Source of the DNA: Fragilariopsis cylindrus CCMP1102
Lineage: Eukaryota; Bacillariophyta; Bacillariophyceae; Bacillariales; Bacillariaceae
Length of the DNA stretch: 64,000 nt
Direction of reading: 5' to 3'
NCBI GenBank assembly: GCA_900095095.1
Contig: FMBT01000376.1
Coordinates: forward strand, 1 to 64,000
The notes beneath the pieces were generated by a model that was not told where the DNA came from, searched no databases, and was given only the letters and a program-made list of their open reading frames with translations. How positions within the stretch are numbered: position 1 is the stretch's first letter; each line of letters starts with the position of its first letter. Of this stretch, positions 1 to 11,008 are shown one piece after another. The position numbers and the translations under genes were made by a program.

Positions 1-705
1 AATTTTCCCGCCACCCACCCTGGATTGAGATGATTTCGATATACATGAATGATTCGAGTTTTATTGGACATGACGCGAGTATGATGGCTAATGGATAAAG
101 TGAAGTTAAAGTCAAAAGGGGGGCATATTTCCCCCTATTGTATTTTAAAGACTCGGATGGAGGATCACCTCCCCAGTCTATGCGATTAGATTGCCCTGTT
201 TATTATGGAGACACAATCTAACGCATCTGTATCTTTATTTAAGCATTATGATACTGGCTTGATGTTGCAAGCTCAGAGACTGGCATCTCTGAGTAAGCTC
301 TTGACTGTTTTTAACAGTCAGCAAGTTTGGCGATTTATGGCGACTCCGTCGCCGGGCCGTACCCCCCCTTTCTAAATGAGTTAGCACTAGTGCTTCTCTA
401 CCGGTAGTAATTCTATTCAATTAAAGTTCAAGTTAATAAGTTAAAAGATTATTCTAAGTCACTAGTCGTCTGTTCGTTGACCAACCACACACTCGTACCG
501 TGTTTCCGGCATAATTTCCGTTAATAAAAAGAAACTAATTTATTCAAATATGCGTCATGATGACGAGAAACCATCATTTTTGGATTTATTTATTTATTTA
601 ATTTTCGTCACTAGTATCTCTTTATTGTGAAACAGGAGACAATAAGAATGAACAAAGCACAACTTCCAAAAAACTCGAGCAATAAATTCAAATCTTTTCT
701 TCACG
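1..705. other. gene-free left edge with three consecutive hairpins
   Basis: No convincing coding frame is seen. Three inverted repeats follow one another: 180-193 pairs with 214-226 (13 pairs, one bulged base), 272-279 with 286-293 (8 perfect pairs), and 302-309 with 313-320 (8 perfect pairs, 3-base loop). They could belong to a structured RNA on either strand or to a decayed element; I do not recognise the family. The rest is AT-rich, with TTTA runs near 585-605. Confidence 0.4.
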
Positions 706-2796
706 ATGAAAGCGATATCGCTTCCATATCTATTAGTCTTTTGTTGTTACAGTACCAAGATTCTATCCTTTCTATCGCCATCATCACCGACCGATTATTA
801 TTGTAGTACCACAGCATTTTCTCCAAAAAGCATTATCAATAAACGGCGATGGACTGATGATGTTGTCGCGTTTCCTCGATATTTGTATTTATCTGCTACA
901 AGTAATTCACAGCAGTACAAGAATGACTGCTACATAGCGACCGAAAATAACGACGTCTATAATAATCGCCTATCATCGTCTGGTAAGACAACAACATCGA
1001 TTGCATCAATCGACGACGACGACGACGACAACAACAACAACAAAAAACAGAATCAAAATGGTAACAATGAGTTGGAATTAGTAAAATGCCTAACGGAAGT
1101 GGCAATATACCATTGCGGTTCAGAGGAAGGGTTAGATGCCATGAGGGAATTGAACAAGCTATGTGATCGTCGTCTTCCTTTTGACTTTGATAATTATAAT
1201 TCTCATGCGCATCATCATTCAATGCCCGCAACAAACAGTAATAATAATAGTAATAATAATACCGATACATCATGTAATACTGTTGTTGATAAAGGAGAAC
1301 GAGTCATATCATTGTTACCGAATTTTCTATCAACGAACACAACGAATGAATTTCTAGAATTAGTTCAGTATATGGAGAAACAAAAATGGATGAGTACAAA
1401 TCCAGATTCTGTGGATGGTCTACCGAGTTTACATTTGAATCTAGTAAGTCAAGGAAGACCTTTATTTATCAACGACGACAACAACGATGACAACAACAAT
1501 AGGACTAAAGACAATAAAACCGATGAAACAATCGATAATGATGAATCATCATTTGGATCCCACATCTATAAACTTTACAATCTTGTTCGGCCATATGTCT
1601 ACGAAAATCTTCTCCCAACAGTCGATCGATTACTCAACGACAAAAACAACAACAATGACACAAATACAATAAACAATGACACTAAGAATAAGAAGAAGCT
1701 CCGAGTATCGGACGTCTTCCTTCGACGTTATGGACAAGATATTTGTGGGGATATGACACGGAATGGAATTTCGATTCATTATGATGTATTTTCTAGAATT
1801 ACAGCAGTTATTGCATTAGACGATGTCGCATCCAACGGTGATAATGGTCTTTTCACTTTATCAGTCGACGAAAGAACACACCAAACATCCAATCATAAAG
1901 CACTTCGTAGGTACTTTCCATTAAATACAGGGGATTGTGTCGTCCATACTTGGGACGTCTTACACGGTGTTGACGTCCAACCTGGATTGGATCGAACGAG
2001 TTTAATAGTTTGGTTTGATGAGGAGGAGGAGCCAGTCAATGATAATACTAATGATGATACTAATGATAATGGTAACGATCAAGACAGTGGAAAAATCGCG
2101 CCTGTATCTCCGTGGTTGTTATTGGACAATCAAAAGAACCAGGAGAACCATAATTTTGGTACTATGGATGTTGGGAACGATGTAAGGCAATTTGTGCTAG
2201 CAAGTGCGCTTGCGAGTGTTGAAAAGACAACGACAACAGATTCAGATAATGACGAAATTTGGTTGTATCTGCGTAGTGCTTCCCGAGGAAATACATTCGC
2301 ATTGACTCGAATGGGTAGTATCTGTGAAGAAGGGACTTTAACTTGTGTGGATATGCAAAGCGAAGCATTCGCAATGCTTGATAAGTTACGACCGTTTGAA
2401 AAACTTCCTACAATCATTCAGGACATGCTGAAAGGAACAACAATAGCAACAACATCTACTACTACTACTACTACTGCAACTACTATTAACAATAATGGTC
2501 ATTGTTTAGAACTTGCTTGTCGGTTTTGGTTGGAGGCAGCATTACGAGGAAATCCTTTAGCTCAAAGGGCTCTAGCTGACGAAGTTATGTTCGAAGCCTC
2601 ACAATCGGGGAATCCGGATCAACGTTTACTCGCTGCTGTTTTGTTTGCCCTTGCATCCCAGCAAGATGATAACGAGTCATCCGAATCTCTATCACGGGTA
2701 ATTGAATACGACGTAGCTGCACGGAATATTGGTAATCAAGAAGAATTCCTTGCCTCTCCCGTAGTACAAGCAGCGAATACTGCTTTTGGAAAGTGA
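706..2796 (+). CDS. secreted or organelle-targeted 2-oxoglutarate/Fe(II) oxygenase with Sel1-like C-terminal part
   Basis: A 696-residue protein. It starts with a hydrophobic signal-like segment (residues 1-24), followed by a low-complexity Asp/Asn region. Residues about 205-445 look like a prolyl-4-hydroxylase-type double-stranded beta-helix. The iron ligands would be His358 and Asp360 (HYD) and His420 (in DVLHGV), and Arg430 (GLDRTSL) would bind 2-oxoglutarate. Asn/Asp/Lys homopolymer insertions interrupt the domain. The C-terminal 190 residues contain two alanine/leucine-rich helical stretches of Sel1/TPR-like character (for example ALRGNPLAQRAL). The substrate cannot be told from sequence; prolyl hydroxylation is only one option for this fold. 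It ends 41 bp from the convergent aldo/keto reductase gene. Confidence 0.7.
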   Translation: MKAISLPYLLVFCCYSTKILSFLSPSSPTDYYCSTTAFSPKSIINKRRWTDDVVAFPRYLYLSATSNSQQYKNDCYIATENNDVYNNRLSSSGKTTTSIASIDDDDDDNNNNKKQNQNGNNELELVKCLTEVAIYHCGSEEGLDAMRELNKLCDRRLPFDFDNYNSHAHHHSMPATNSNNNSNNNTDTSCNTVVDKGERVISLLPNFLSTNTTNEFLELVQYMEKQKWMSTNPDSVDGLPSLHLNLVSQGRPLFINDDNNDDNNNRTKDNKTDETIDNDESSFGSHIYKLYNLVRPYVYENLLPTVDRLLNDKNNNNDTNTINNDTKNKKKLRVSDVFLRRYGQDICGDMTRNGISIHYDVFSRITAVIALDDVASNGDNGLFTLSVDERTHQTSNHKALRRYFPLNTGDCVVHTWDVLHGVDVQPGLDRTSLIVWFDEEEEPVNDNTNDDTNDNGNDQDSGKIAPVSPWLLLDNQKNQENHNFGTMDVGNDVRQFVLASALASVEKTTTTDSDNDEIWLYLRSASRGNTFALTRMGSICEEGTLTCVDMQSEAFAMLDKLRPFEKLPTIIQDMLKGTTIATTSTTTTTTATTINNNGHCLELACRFWLEAALRGNPLAQRALADEVMFEASQSGNPDQRLLAAVLFALASQQDDNESSESLSRVIEYDVAARNIGNQEEFLASPVVQAANTAFGK

Positions 2797-2837
2797 AAAA
2801 AAGAAAAAAACTTCGTGTCTATTATTAATCATAATTT

Positions 2838-3944
2838 TTACTTTACTGACGATCCAGAATAGCCTCTCGAATAATTCGGGCATACATCTTGACAAAGTTT
2901 AGCAGCATTATCAAATGCTTCCACAAGATCGTCAGAAAGAGGACCGGCAGATAGAGATTTCATGTTGGAATTGTAATGTGAAATCTTACTTGCACCAATA
3001 ATGATACCATCCTCCTCCTTCAACTGAGAATGATGACGTATCCATCGAAGTGATGCCTCGGCCATACTACTACAAGTATTACTACTACTAACGTCATTAT
3101 CGTCGTCACTAATACTACTTGATGGTAGTAGTTTCTCACGAACAATTTCTAATGCATCGAATTGTTCTTTTTGTTGGAATCTTTCTCTATAACGTTTCGC
3201 CCACATACTATTACCAGAAAATCGATCACCTTTTTCAGAATTCTTTGTTGCAGCCTCTTGGTCATTATTGGATGGTGAATATTTTCCACTTAACATCCCT
3301 CCACCGAGTGGATTATAGGCATAAAAATGCATATCCAGTTTTCGTAATGCAGGGAATAACTCTGTTTCCACTTGTCTTGTTATCGCATTATACATCCCTT
3401 GATAGGCTGTTGGTACTATATACTTTCGACTTGTCATATATCCATGGATGTACACAGTTTCCCACGCTGAAAAGTTCGATAATCCAAATTTCTTAAATTT
3501 CTTTTCATTGTACAGTTTTTGAATTTCCTCCAGGGTTGGTTCAATATTATTATGAGAATCGGGTGCATGCAGATAATATATATCAATACTTTCTCTTCCA
3601 AAAGATTTCAGAGAAGTTTCCAGTTGTGTTCGAACACCAGCTGGTGATAGGGTCCTATCTTTTGTAAACGAATTTGCTTTTGATGACAACGAAAGTGTAG
3701 TTGGGAGGAGCATAGTATTATTATCTTTGTTATCTTCGTTGTTTTTCATGATTATTTCACCTAATACAACTTCTGTCTTGCCATTTTGATACATTATTGC
3801 AGAATCTAACATTGGATCATCTTTTACTAGTTCTTTCCACTTATTGACATTGCAAAAATCTAAAACCATCGTCGTTGCATCTTTCGCAGTGGTTGTACCA
3901 CCAAAAGTCATGGTGCCTAGAATTGCACGAGGCGTCTTCATCAT
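2838..3944 (-). CDS. aldo/keto reductase, AKR7 (aflatoxin aldehyde reductase)-like
   Basis: A 368-residue NADPH-dependent aldehyde/ketone reductase, TIM-barrel fold. The N-terminus LGTMTFGG is the family's first strand. The catalytic tetrad is visible: Asp47 and Tyr52 (DSAIMY), Lys89 (SSKAN) and His126 (YYLHAPD). The stretch GLSNFSAWE, then YNPLGGGMLSGKY, matches the AKR7 pattern. Tyr52 is followed by NGKTE, as in AKR7 enzymes that reduce dialdehydes. There is no targeting signal, so it is probably cytosolic. Length is slightly above the usual 325-360 residues because of Asn/Asp and Ser insertions. It starts 200 bp from the divergent M16 protease gene and may share its promoter. Confidence 0.85.
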   Translation of the reverse strand: MMKTPRAILGTMTFGGTTTAKDATTMVLDFCNVNKWKELVKDDPMLDSAIMYQNGKTEVVLGEIIMKNNEDNKDNNTMLLPTTLSLSSKANSFTKDRTLSPAGVRTQLETSLKSFGRESIDIYYLHAPDSHNNIEPTLEEIQKLYNEKKFKKFGLSNFSAWETVYIHGYMTSRKYIVPTAYQGMYNAITRQVETELFPALRKLDMHFYAYNPLGGGMLSGKYSPSNNDQEAATKNSEKGDRFSGNSMWAKRYRERFQQKEQFDALEIVREKLLPSSSISDDDNDVSSSNTCSSMAEASLRWIRHHSQLKEEDGIIIGASKISHYNSNMKSLSAGPLSDDLVEAFDNAAKLCQDVCPNYSRGYSGSSVK

Positions 3945-4144
3945 TATTGTTTATTATTGTGGACGCTTTGTACGGTATGAATCTACAAGGTACTATTATT
4001 TAGTGTGATTAATGACAGCTTTCGTAATTTAGTCAATTTGTATGATGTGTGCCATTGTCAATCATGCCTTATTATTATTGATTATTGTTAGGTGCGAGTC
4101 AGTCGTGGGAAAATATACAATCACTTGTTTGAAAACAGCACGTG

Positions 4145-7100
4145 ATGTCGTCAGTCAGTCAACATCAAATAATGCTCTTCAGCACAAACGTTATCGTAAT
4201 CGGAAAAAAAAGTTTTTTGTTACATAAAATAAAAAGCCAATCCATTGATATGATAGAAGAAGAAGGCGTAGTAGAAAAGGACAAGACCAAAGACCACACA
4301 CGATTAGAAAAACGCAAACGAAACGCAACAAACGGCATGGATGATGATGAGAAGAATGATGACGACGCAAAAAGAAGAGATGAGAAAGGTAGTAGTATTC
4401 TGATTGGTCCCGATCTCAACCCAACACGATCACCCTTCGACAAAAAGAATTATCGTCAAATTTTATTAAAAAATGGTTTACGGGCCTTGTTAGTAAGCGA
4501 TGTTGTCGCGATGACTCAAGCCTATAATCTTGGTGGAGGATTGATGATGGATGATGACGACGATTTTAGTGACGACGACGACGACGACATGGAAGTTGAT
4601 GACGATAATAACAATTCGTCGGGTGAAGACGACAACGACAATGACGACGACGAGGAGGAAGAAGAAGGTGGTGGACTACGTAATGCTGCAGCTGCTATGA
4701 TTGTTGGAACTGGTTCATTTTATGATCCTCCGGAATGTCAGGGTATGGCTCATTTTTTAGAACATTTATTATTTATGGGATCGACCAAGTATCCCGAAGA
4801 AAATTCGTATGACGCCTACATGAGTAAGCACGGGGGGAATGACAATGCCTATACGGAAAGTGAACATACCGTCTATCATTTTGAAATACCACAAGACCAA
4901 TTAGGTGGTGCATTAGATATGTTTTCACAATTTTTTGTTTCACCACTATTAAAGGAAGCAAGTGTCGCACGAGAATTGAAGGCCATTGAATCGGAATTTA
5001 TGTCCGCAAAAAATTCCGATGGTTCTCGATCACAACAACTGATGGCGTATACCTGTGGTCGATCCTTTCAAGAGCATCCCTCCTCGAAGTTTGGATGGGG
5101 AAACAATCATTCGTAAGTGTGTTCTTATCTTGTCTTGTCTTGTTTGGTGCTGTGTATTTATGTGTCTTCCCTTTTCCAATGAACGAATGAACGAATTTGT
5201 CTTTCAGTATTACAGTATATCTTATTTTTTCATCAAACTTTTTCCCACTTTTGATTCTTATTTTCTAGACTAAAGACTCTACCTGAACGACACGGACATG
5301 ATCCATTGAAGATGCTACGAACATTTTACGACGAGGTAAGTAATACCGATATACAGGTATACATATATATATATATATGTGTGTGTGTGTTTGTTGTTGC
5401 TGTTATTGCTGTTGTTATTTAATTTAGGATCACATAGAACTAATATTTTTCTGATATTTTGATTACAGCATTATTACGCTTCAAATATGCGATTGGTTGT
5501 GGTTGGAGGTTATTCTCTTGATGATCTAGAAGAGCAAGTTATTAAATGTTGCTCCGATATCCGATCGAAGGACGTTCCTGGATCATATCGGTGGGATCAA
5601 CGAATGGAATCACCGATGCGATTTAACGGTCCACCATTGGCTAAGTCTGGATTGGAAAAAATATATTATATTGCTCCTGTTAAGGACCGGCACTCACTTT
5701 CGGTGACGTGGCAGGTACGTAAAAAGAAAGAATGAAACAGAAAATTCGTAATCATTATGCCATGATATGATATTTCTAATTGTAATTTGCTCTATTTTTT
5801 CTTCTAAAAGATTCCGCCCCAGATCGAAAACTGGAAGGCCAAACCATGTGATTATATCGCGCATCTTATCGGACACGAAGGTAAAGGGTCGCTGTTGGCA
5901 TATCTTAAATCAAAATCATGGGCCATGGGTTTATTCGCTGGTGTTGGTGATGAGGGAGACGAAAACGCAACAGGTCATGCACTTTTCACGGTAAGTGTCA
6001 CCCTTTCTACGGACGGTGTCAAACATTGGCGAGAGGTAACTTCTGAACTATATCGGTACGTCGGTATGTTGCGACATTACTGTCACCAGCCATCATCCGC
6101 TGAAGGAGAGGGTGGACTACCCCGATGGATCTACGAGGAAATTCGTTCCATGAACGAGATCGCTCATAAGTATGCCGATGAGGAACCGCCAGAGGATTGC
6201 GCTGTAGGTTTGGTTGAAGAGATGTCCCCGTGGTTTAATACTCCGCCAGAAAGACTTCTTGACGCTAGTGAGTTGATATTTGAATATGATCCGAAAACTG
6301 TCAAGAATCTCCTCGACGAATACTTTACACCTTACAATGCGAGGATCGATTTGTCTTCTTCGAGTTACGGTCGTGCAGGCGATTACGAAGGAACAGATGC
6401 TAATAATTCCTCTTGTTCTCCCAGCCTCGATTATTACAACATCTTTGATCCAAACAAAGAGTGCCTACCTCCATCTGAAGAAGCGTTTGACCCGTCTGCT
6501 ACCGGCTCGCCTCATATCGAACCTATATTTGGCACTCCATTCTGGGTTCAATCACTCGACAAGTCGCTTCTGGAAGGTTGGGCTCAAAATGTCAAACCAC
6601 AACTGCCTCCATCCAACTCTATGTTGTGTCTTCCGCAAAGAAACGAATTTGTTCCTACCGATTTTGCATTGAAACCATTGCCACCAGCGGATTGTGATCA
6701 TCCGTTATTAAATTGTTCCATCAAATTACAAATCCCCGTTGGGAAACGAAAGGAATGGTTCCCAGCCTCCGTCACCCAATACAATGGTACTAAGAACCAA
6801 ATACTATGCGCATACGAAGATGAGAACGAGAAATGGCATCAATTGGACGTCTCCACATCCGACTTACAGCACGATAAACTGACCTCTCCAGATTTCGAAG
6901 GATCACTCGATAACAAAAAGTTTAAGTATAGAATAGTGTCATTGGCACTGGAAGGAGAAAAGGCAAGCTTAAAGTTTGGGGACGAAAGTGACTTTGACGT
7001 AGAAGATGGCAAGAGCTTTCCAGCAATACCACCTATGTCTCCTGCCTCTCGATTGCCCAAACTTGTTGTCAATACAAACGAATTGAAACTTTGGCACGTT

Positions 7101-8453
7101 CAGGATAGAGTATTTAAACGTCCAATTGCAGAATTGCGGTTGCAATTGAACTGCGCTGATGCGAATAAATCGATTCTGCATGGCGCGTGTGCCGATATTA
7201 TGGTCAATCTTGTCTGTGACAACCTCACAGAGACGTCGTATATGGCCAGTGTGTGCGAAATTGGCTCCTCTTTGTCTACAAACGACCGTGGTTTTTCTAT
7301 GCGAGTCCATGGTTTTAATGATAAACTGATGAAACTGTTTATCATTTTGCTGGAATCGTTACTAAAGTTTAGAAATAACGAAACAAAGGAGTTGCCCGAA
7401 GGCTTTTGCAAGCAAAGGTTTGATGCTGTCCTTGAAAACTACCGAAGATCTTGTCACAATAGCGGATTGAAGTCTGCAAATCTCGCAAGTGGCACTCGAA
7501 TTCGTTGCATCTGCGAACGTAATTTTTCCGCGCGACAAAAGTTCGATGCAATTGAAAATATCGACGTCCCTACTTTCACAACCATTGTTTCCAGTTTGCT
7601 TAGCAAAATCGGTGCGGAAGGACTTCATACCGGTAACGTGGATGCTGAGGCTGCTGATAAAGTTAAAGATACAATCATTGCTATACTAAAGAAGAGTTGT
7701 GTTGGGAACTGCGGTCTCTCACGCAAAAAGTACCCAAGTCAATTTGTTTTGAAATTACCACCGAAAACTTACGAGCTGACTGCCGTGACAAAAGATCCAA
7801 CAGAGTCCAATGCAGCAGTGGAGGTCTACTTGCAAGTTGGTAAAGACAACGTTAATGACCGAGTTATGGTGGATTTGTTGATGGAAATAATGAACGAACC
7901 GTTATATGATCAAATTCGGACCAAGGATCAATTTGGTTATCACGTCTCTTGTGATTCACGGTGGACCAACGGTGTCATTGGTATTCACATTTCAGTGGTT
8001 TCGGCAATTAAAACAGTCAAAGAGACCGAAGACCGGATAGAGAGGTTTCTTCTTGAATTCCGTTCAATATTGGTTAATATGAGCAAAGAAGAGTTTATGG
8101 GTCACCTAGTAGGCTTGGCAAAGGAAAAATTGAACATGTTTAATTCTTTGGGTGAACAGACGTCTCATTTTTGGACCGAGATTCGTGACAGCCGTTACAT
8201 TTGGGAGGCAGAAACAGCAGAAGTAAGACATTTGAAGACAGTTACTAAGGAGCAAACATTGAAAGCGTATGATCAATGGATGCCTCCTGATAAAAAAAGG
8301 AGACGACAGTTAATTGTGAAAGTTGTCCCCAGTGAGGGACCTGTAACTTCCGGCAGACCAGACAATGTCGAAGATGCAGAAAAATATAATGATAGTTGCG
8401 TGGACACCTTTCACGCATTCTGTAAGCATCAAACATTTGGTAAAATTTTCTAG
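4145..8453 (+). CDS. nardilysin/insulysin-like M16 zinc metallopeptidase, four exons
   Basis: Exons: 4145-5112, 5269-5335, 5469-5714 and 5811-8453. All three introns have GT-AG ends (GTAAGT, GTAAGT, GTACGT) and splicing keeps the frame, giving about 1307 residues. The inverted zinc motif HFLEH is at 203-207 and the third ligand is probably Glu284 (ESE). A poly-Asp/Glu stretch (about 130-180) lies just before the active site, as in nardilysin. GHEGKGSLLAYLK after intron 3 is the conserved start of the second domain. Residues about 735-785 (WFPA..., YEDENEKWHQLD) look like a Tudor-type insertion. The family cleaves peptides inside a closed chamber. ATG at 4145 is used; the 5' frame opens only with GTG at 4142. 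Confidence 0.88.
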
Positions 8454-9157
8454 TGATGAATTGCGACCTCTTTCAAATCATATTACGATGTATGACCTAT
8501 CCTGAGGCTGGTTAGACTAGTATGGATGCAGTGTGTATGAGAGATTTGCAGGTGAGTTCTAAATTTTTTGTTTTGAATGCAGTTCCGGCATATAGCAGAC
8601 AGAAGTCATGATTCATGTCGTCCAGCGAATGGAGTCACTTAAAGAGACATTTTTTACCATTCGTTGTACATATCTGCTGACTTCAACCATTTTCTTCTGG
8701 AGGATGGTTGTTGACGCGTAGGCAGCAGCGCCCAAAACTACAATGGACAGTCTCCTACGTTGCCAATAATAAATGAAAACTATGCACCCCCTACGAGCAT
8801 AATATTTAGTCCTCGAAAAAGGTTTCACGTGATGACGATATGACGAGAGAAGTAACTTGGACCAAACAATTGATCTCTAACGTACTCTTTTTCTTCCTTT
8901 TGTTTTTTAATGAATCGATTTTGTACTTTTCCCTACAGTATTACGCTTGTCGATTATCAGCAGTACAAAGATCCCCCATGCATGGTCTACTATGCACCTA
9001 AATCTAGGATACAATCAAATTAGACACTAAAGACGTTGGTTGAAGTTTATCGTGAATATAATATTAGATTAGAATTACATAGAACATTCCCGGTTCCAGT
9101 ACTAAAATTAGAGAAGATCGTCATTGCTTTGTTGTTGTTGTTGTTGTTGGATGCTGC
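8454..9157. other. intergenic, no gene recognised
   Basis: The spacer between the M16 protease and the next minus-strand gene. A 71-codon minus-strand frame at 8613-8828 starts with GTG and has no recognisable content. A run of TTG repeats at 9128-9149 lies just beyond the stop of the next gene. Confidence 0.4.
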
Positions 9158-10918
9158 TCACATCGTAACGCCATGTCCATGCGAAAATACCGAATTTGCT
9201 TTCTGTAAATGATTCTGAAATAAGACCGGCGGCGGAAGAGATTTTTTCCTTGCTCGTAACTCCAAGTGTCTAAAACGACAGGGGTCTCGAACCAATGGAA
9301 ATAGCAGAACCAACCCAGCACACACCAACGAGACACCCAAACGGAAGTATGGACGGCTTGCCCGTGGTGCGTTACGCAACAAACGATGACCAACATTCAA
9401 ATGTGTGGGATTGGTTCCTTCCTCTACTTCAGCTGCCACATTAATTTCACCTCTTGAAGACAACGCGTTACTGTCCAAATTCGACCTTACAATTTTATCT
9501 TCTTGAACAACTCCCTCGATACCTTTCTCAACGGTAGTTCTTTTTTTCGCATTGGGAACAGAAGGGATTTCGTTCTCTTCGTCAGAAGATGCAAAAATGA
9601 AGTTAGCGTTGTCGTCATCGTTGTTTTCATACTGATCATCAAAAGGGACAACACTATCAATTGAAAGATTATCAAAGTCATTATCCCAGCAACTCGAATC
9701 ATCATCGTCGTCATCATCGTCTTGGATGTTACTCTGTCGACTTTCAACATAAGACTTTCGTTCCTTTTCGGTCCAGTCGATTGTTACGCGTCTAGACTTT
9801 TCTTGTTTCCTATTAAGCTTTTGCTTCATTTGACTTATTCTGTCATTTAATGTCTGTTTTGGTAAACGTCTCGACTTTTCTTGTTTCCCATAAATCTTTT
9901 GCGTTCTTTGACTTGTGTTGTCAGTTTTAAGTGTCTGTTTTGGTAAACGTCTCGACTTATCGTCTTGTTTCCCATTAAGCTTTTGCTTTCCTTGACTTGT
10001 GCTGACATTTTTGTTCCCCTTAGGTGTCATATTACGGTTCCCTTTATTGTATCTACTGTTGCTATTGCTGTTGCTATTGTTGTTACCGTTGCGTTTGGAA
10101 ACAATATTACGCTTTTTGGTTCTGGAAGCAACTGCATTGAATTGGCTTAGCAATACCTTTGGCTTCTGTTCCATAACACCACGTCTGCGGTATTCTTCTT
10201 CGTCGTCATTGTCATCGTCAGAGAAGGTCGCAGTAGAGGGATGAGTAGGGTCGCGTATTTTCATTGGAATCTCAGGAGTTCCTTTTTCTTCTTCTTCGTC
10301 GTCGTTGCTATCGACAGAGAAGGACGAGGACGAAGACGAAGAAAAGTCGTGCATTTTTTCTGCTTTCTTCGAAGAAAGACTATTTCGATTGTCCACGCTC
10401 GTTGCTCTTTGACGCCGATCTTTGACATGCGACATCCCCATAATCTCGATCGAAGTGTTATCCTTCCTGCCAACAGAATTTTCCTCCACGCAACCGAATT
10501 TATCTTCATCACTGTCGCTTGCCATCGCTTCGTCGAAGGTATCAATATTCTTATTCTTTGATGGCTTCTTGTTGAGGGTAGATACTCGTGGTATATTGGT
10601 ATGAGATTGTCCTTTTAGTTTTGCTTCGGTAGGAGGTAATGACGGGGTAGTAATGCCTGCTTCGTCATCATCAGCATCATCCGTTCCTTCGTCGTCGACA
10701 GTGAATTCTTCTTCTGACGACGCATGATAACCGTGACCATTATCAATATTGATACCGATGTTCTGATCCGAGATCTTCGTGGAGGGATCAGGAACCGAAA
10801 AATCGATGCCTTTCAACTTCAACAACGAGTCGCTCGTCCTTTCGTCGTTAAAGACGACTGCGAAGGCATCAGGCAAAAGAATAAGGGGCAAACAATTAAA
10901 GGTCAATAACATAGTCAT
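9158..10918 (-). CDS. hypothetical secreted or membrane protein with 26-residue internal repeats
   Basis: A protein of about 586 residues that I do not recognise. The ATG at 10918 is chosen because the longer frame to 10975 begins with TTG, and this ATG gives a clean signal peptide (MTMLLTF..LPLILLPDAFA). The middle is acidic and Ser-rich. Between about 9780 and 10020 a basic unit containing SRRLPKQTL and QKLNGKQ is repeated three times. Near the C-terminus one hydrophobic segment (SLVCAGLVLLFPLV) follows a basic stretch, so the protein may be anchored with a short basic tail. The stop is TGA, and the frame remains open beyond it through an Asn run, so the true end is uncertain. Confidence 0.5.
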   Translation of the reverse strand: MTMLLTFNCLPLILLPDAFAVVFNDERTSDSLLKLKGIDFSVPDPSTKISDQNIGINIDNGHGYHASSEEEFTVDDEGTDDADDDEAGITTPSLPPTEAKLKGQSHTNIPRVSTLNKKPSKNKNIDTFDEAMASDSDEDKFGCVEENSVGRKDNTSIEIMGMSHVKDRRQRATSVDNRNSLSSKKAEKMHDFSSSSSSSFSVDSNDDEEEEKGTPEIPMKIRDPTHPSTATFSDDDNDDEEEYRRRGVMEQKPKVLLSQFNAVASRTKKRNIVSKRNGNNNSNSNSNSRYNKGNRNMTPKGNKNVSTSQGKQKLNGKQDDKSRRLPKQTLKTDNTSQRTQKIYGKQEKSRRLPKQTLNDRISQMKQKLNRKQEKSRRVTIDWTEKERKSYVESRQSNIQDDDDDDDDSSCWDNDFDNLSIDSVVPFDDQYENNDDDNANFIFASSDEENEIPSVPNAKKRTTVEKGIEGVVQEDKIVRSNLDSNALSSRGEINVAAEVEEGTNPTHLNVGHRLLRNAPRASRPYFRLGVSLVCAGLVLLFPLVRDPCRFRHLELRARKKSLPPPVLFQNHLQKANSVFSHGHGVTM

Positions 10919-11008
10919 TATCAATACATTATCTAATAAATCATCATTCAAACATGGTTCACTTCTTTGATACAAACAAATGACATATATAAGAAGTAAA
11001 CATAAATA

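Noticed and set aside
8613-8828. 71-codon minus-strand frame with a hydrophobic patch
   Set aside because: GTG start and no supporting motif.
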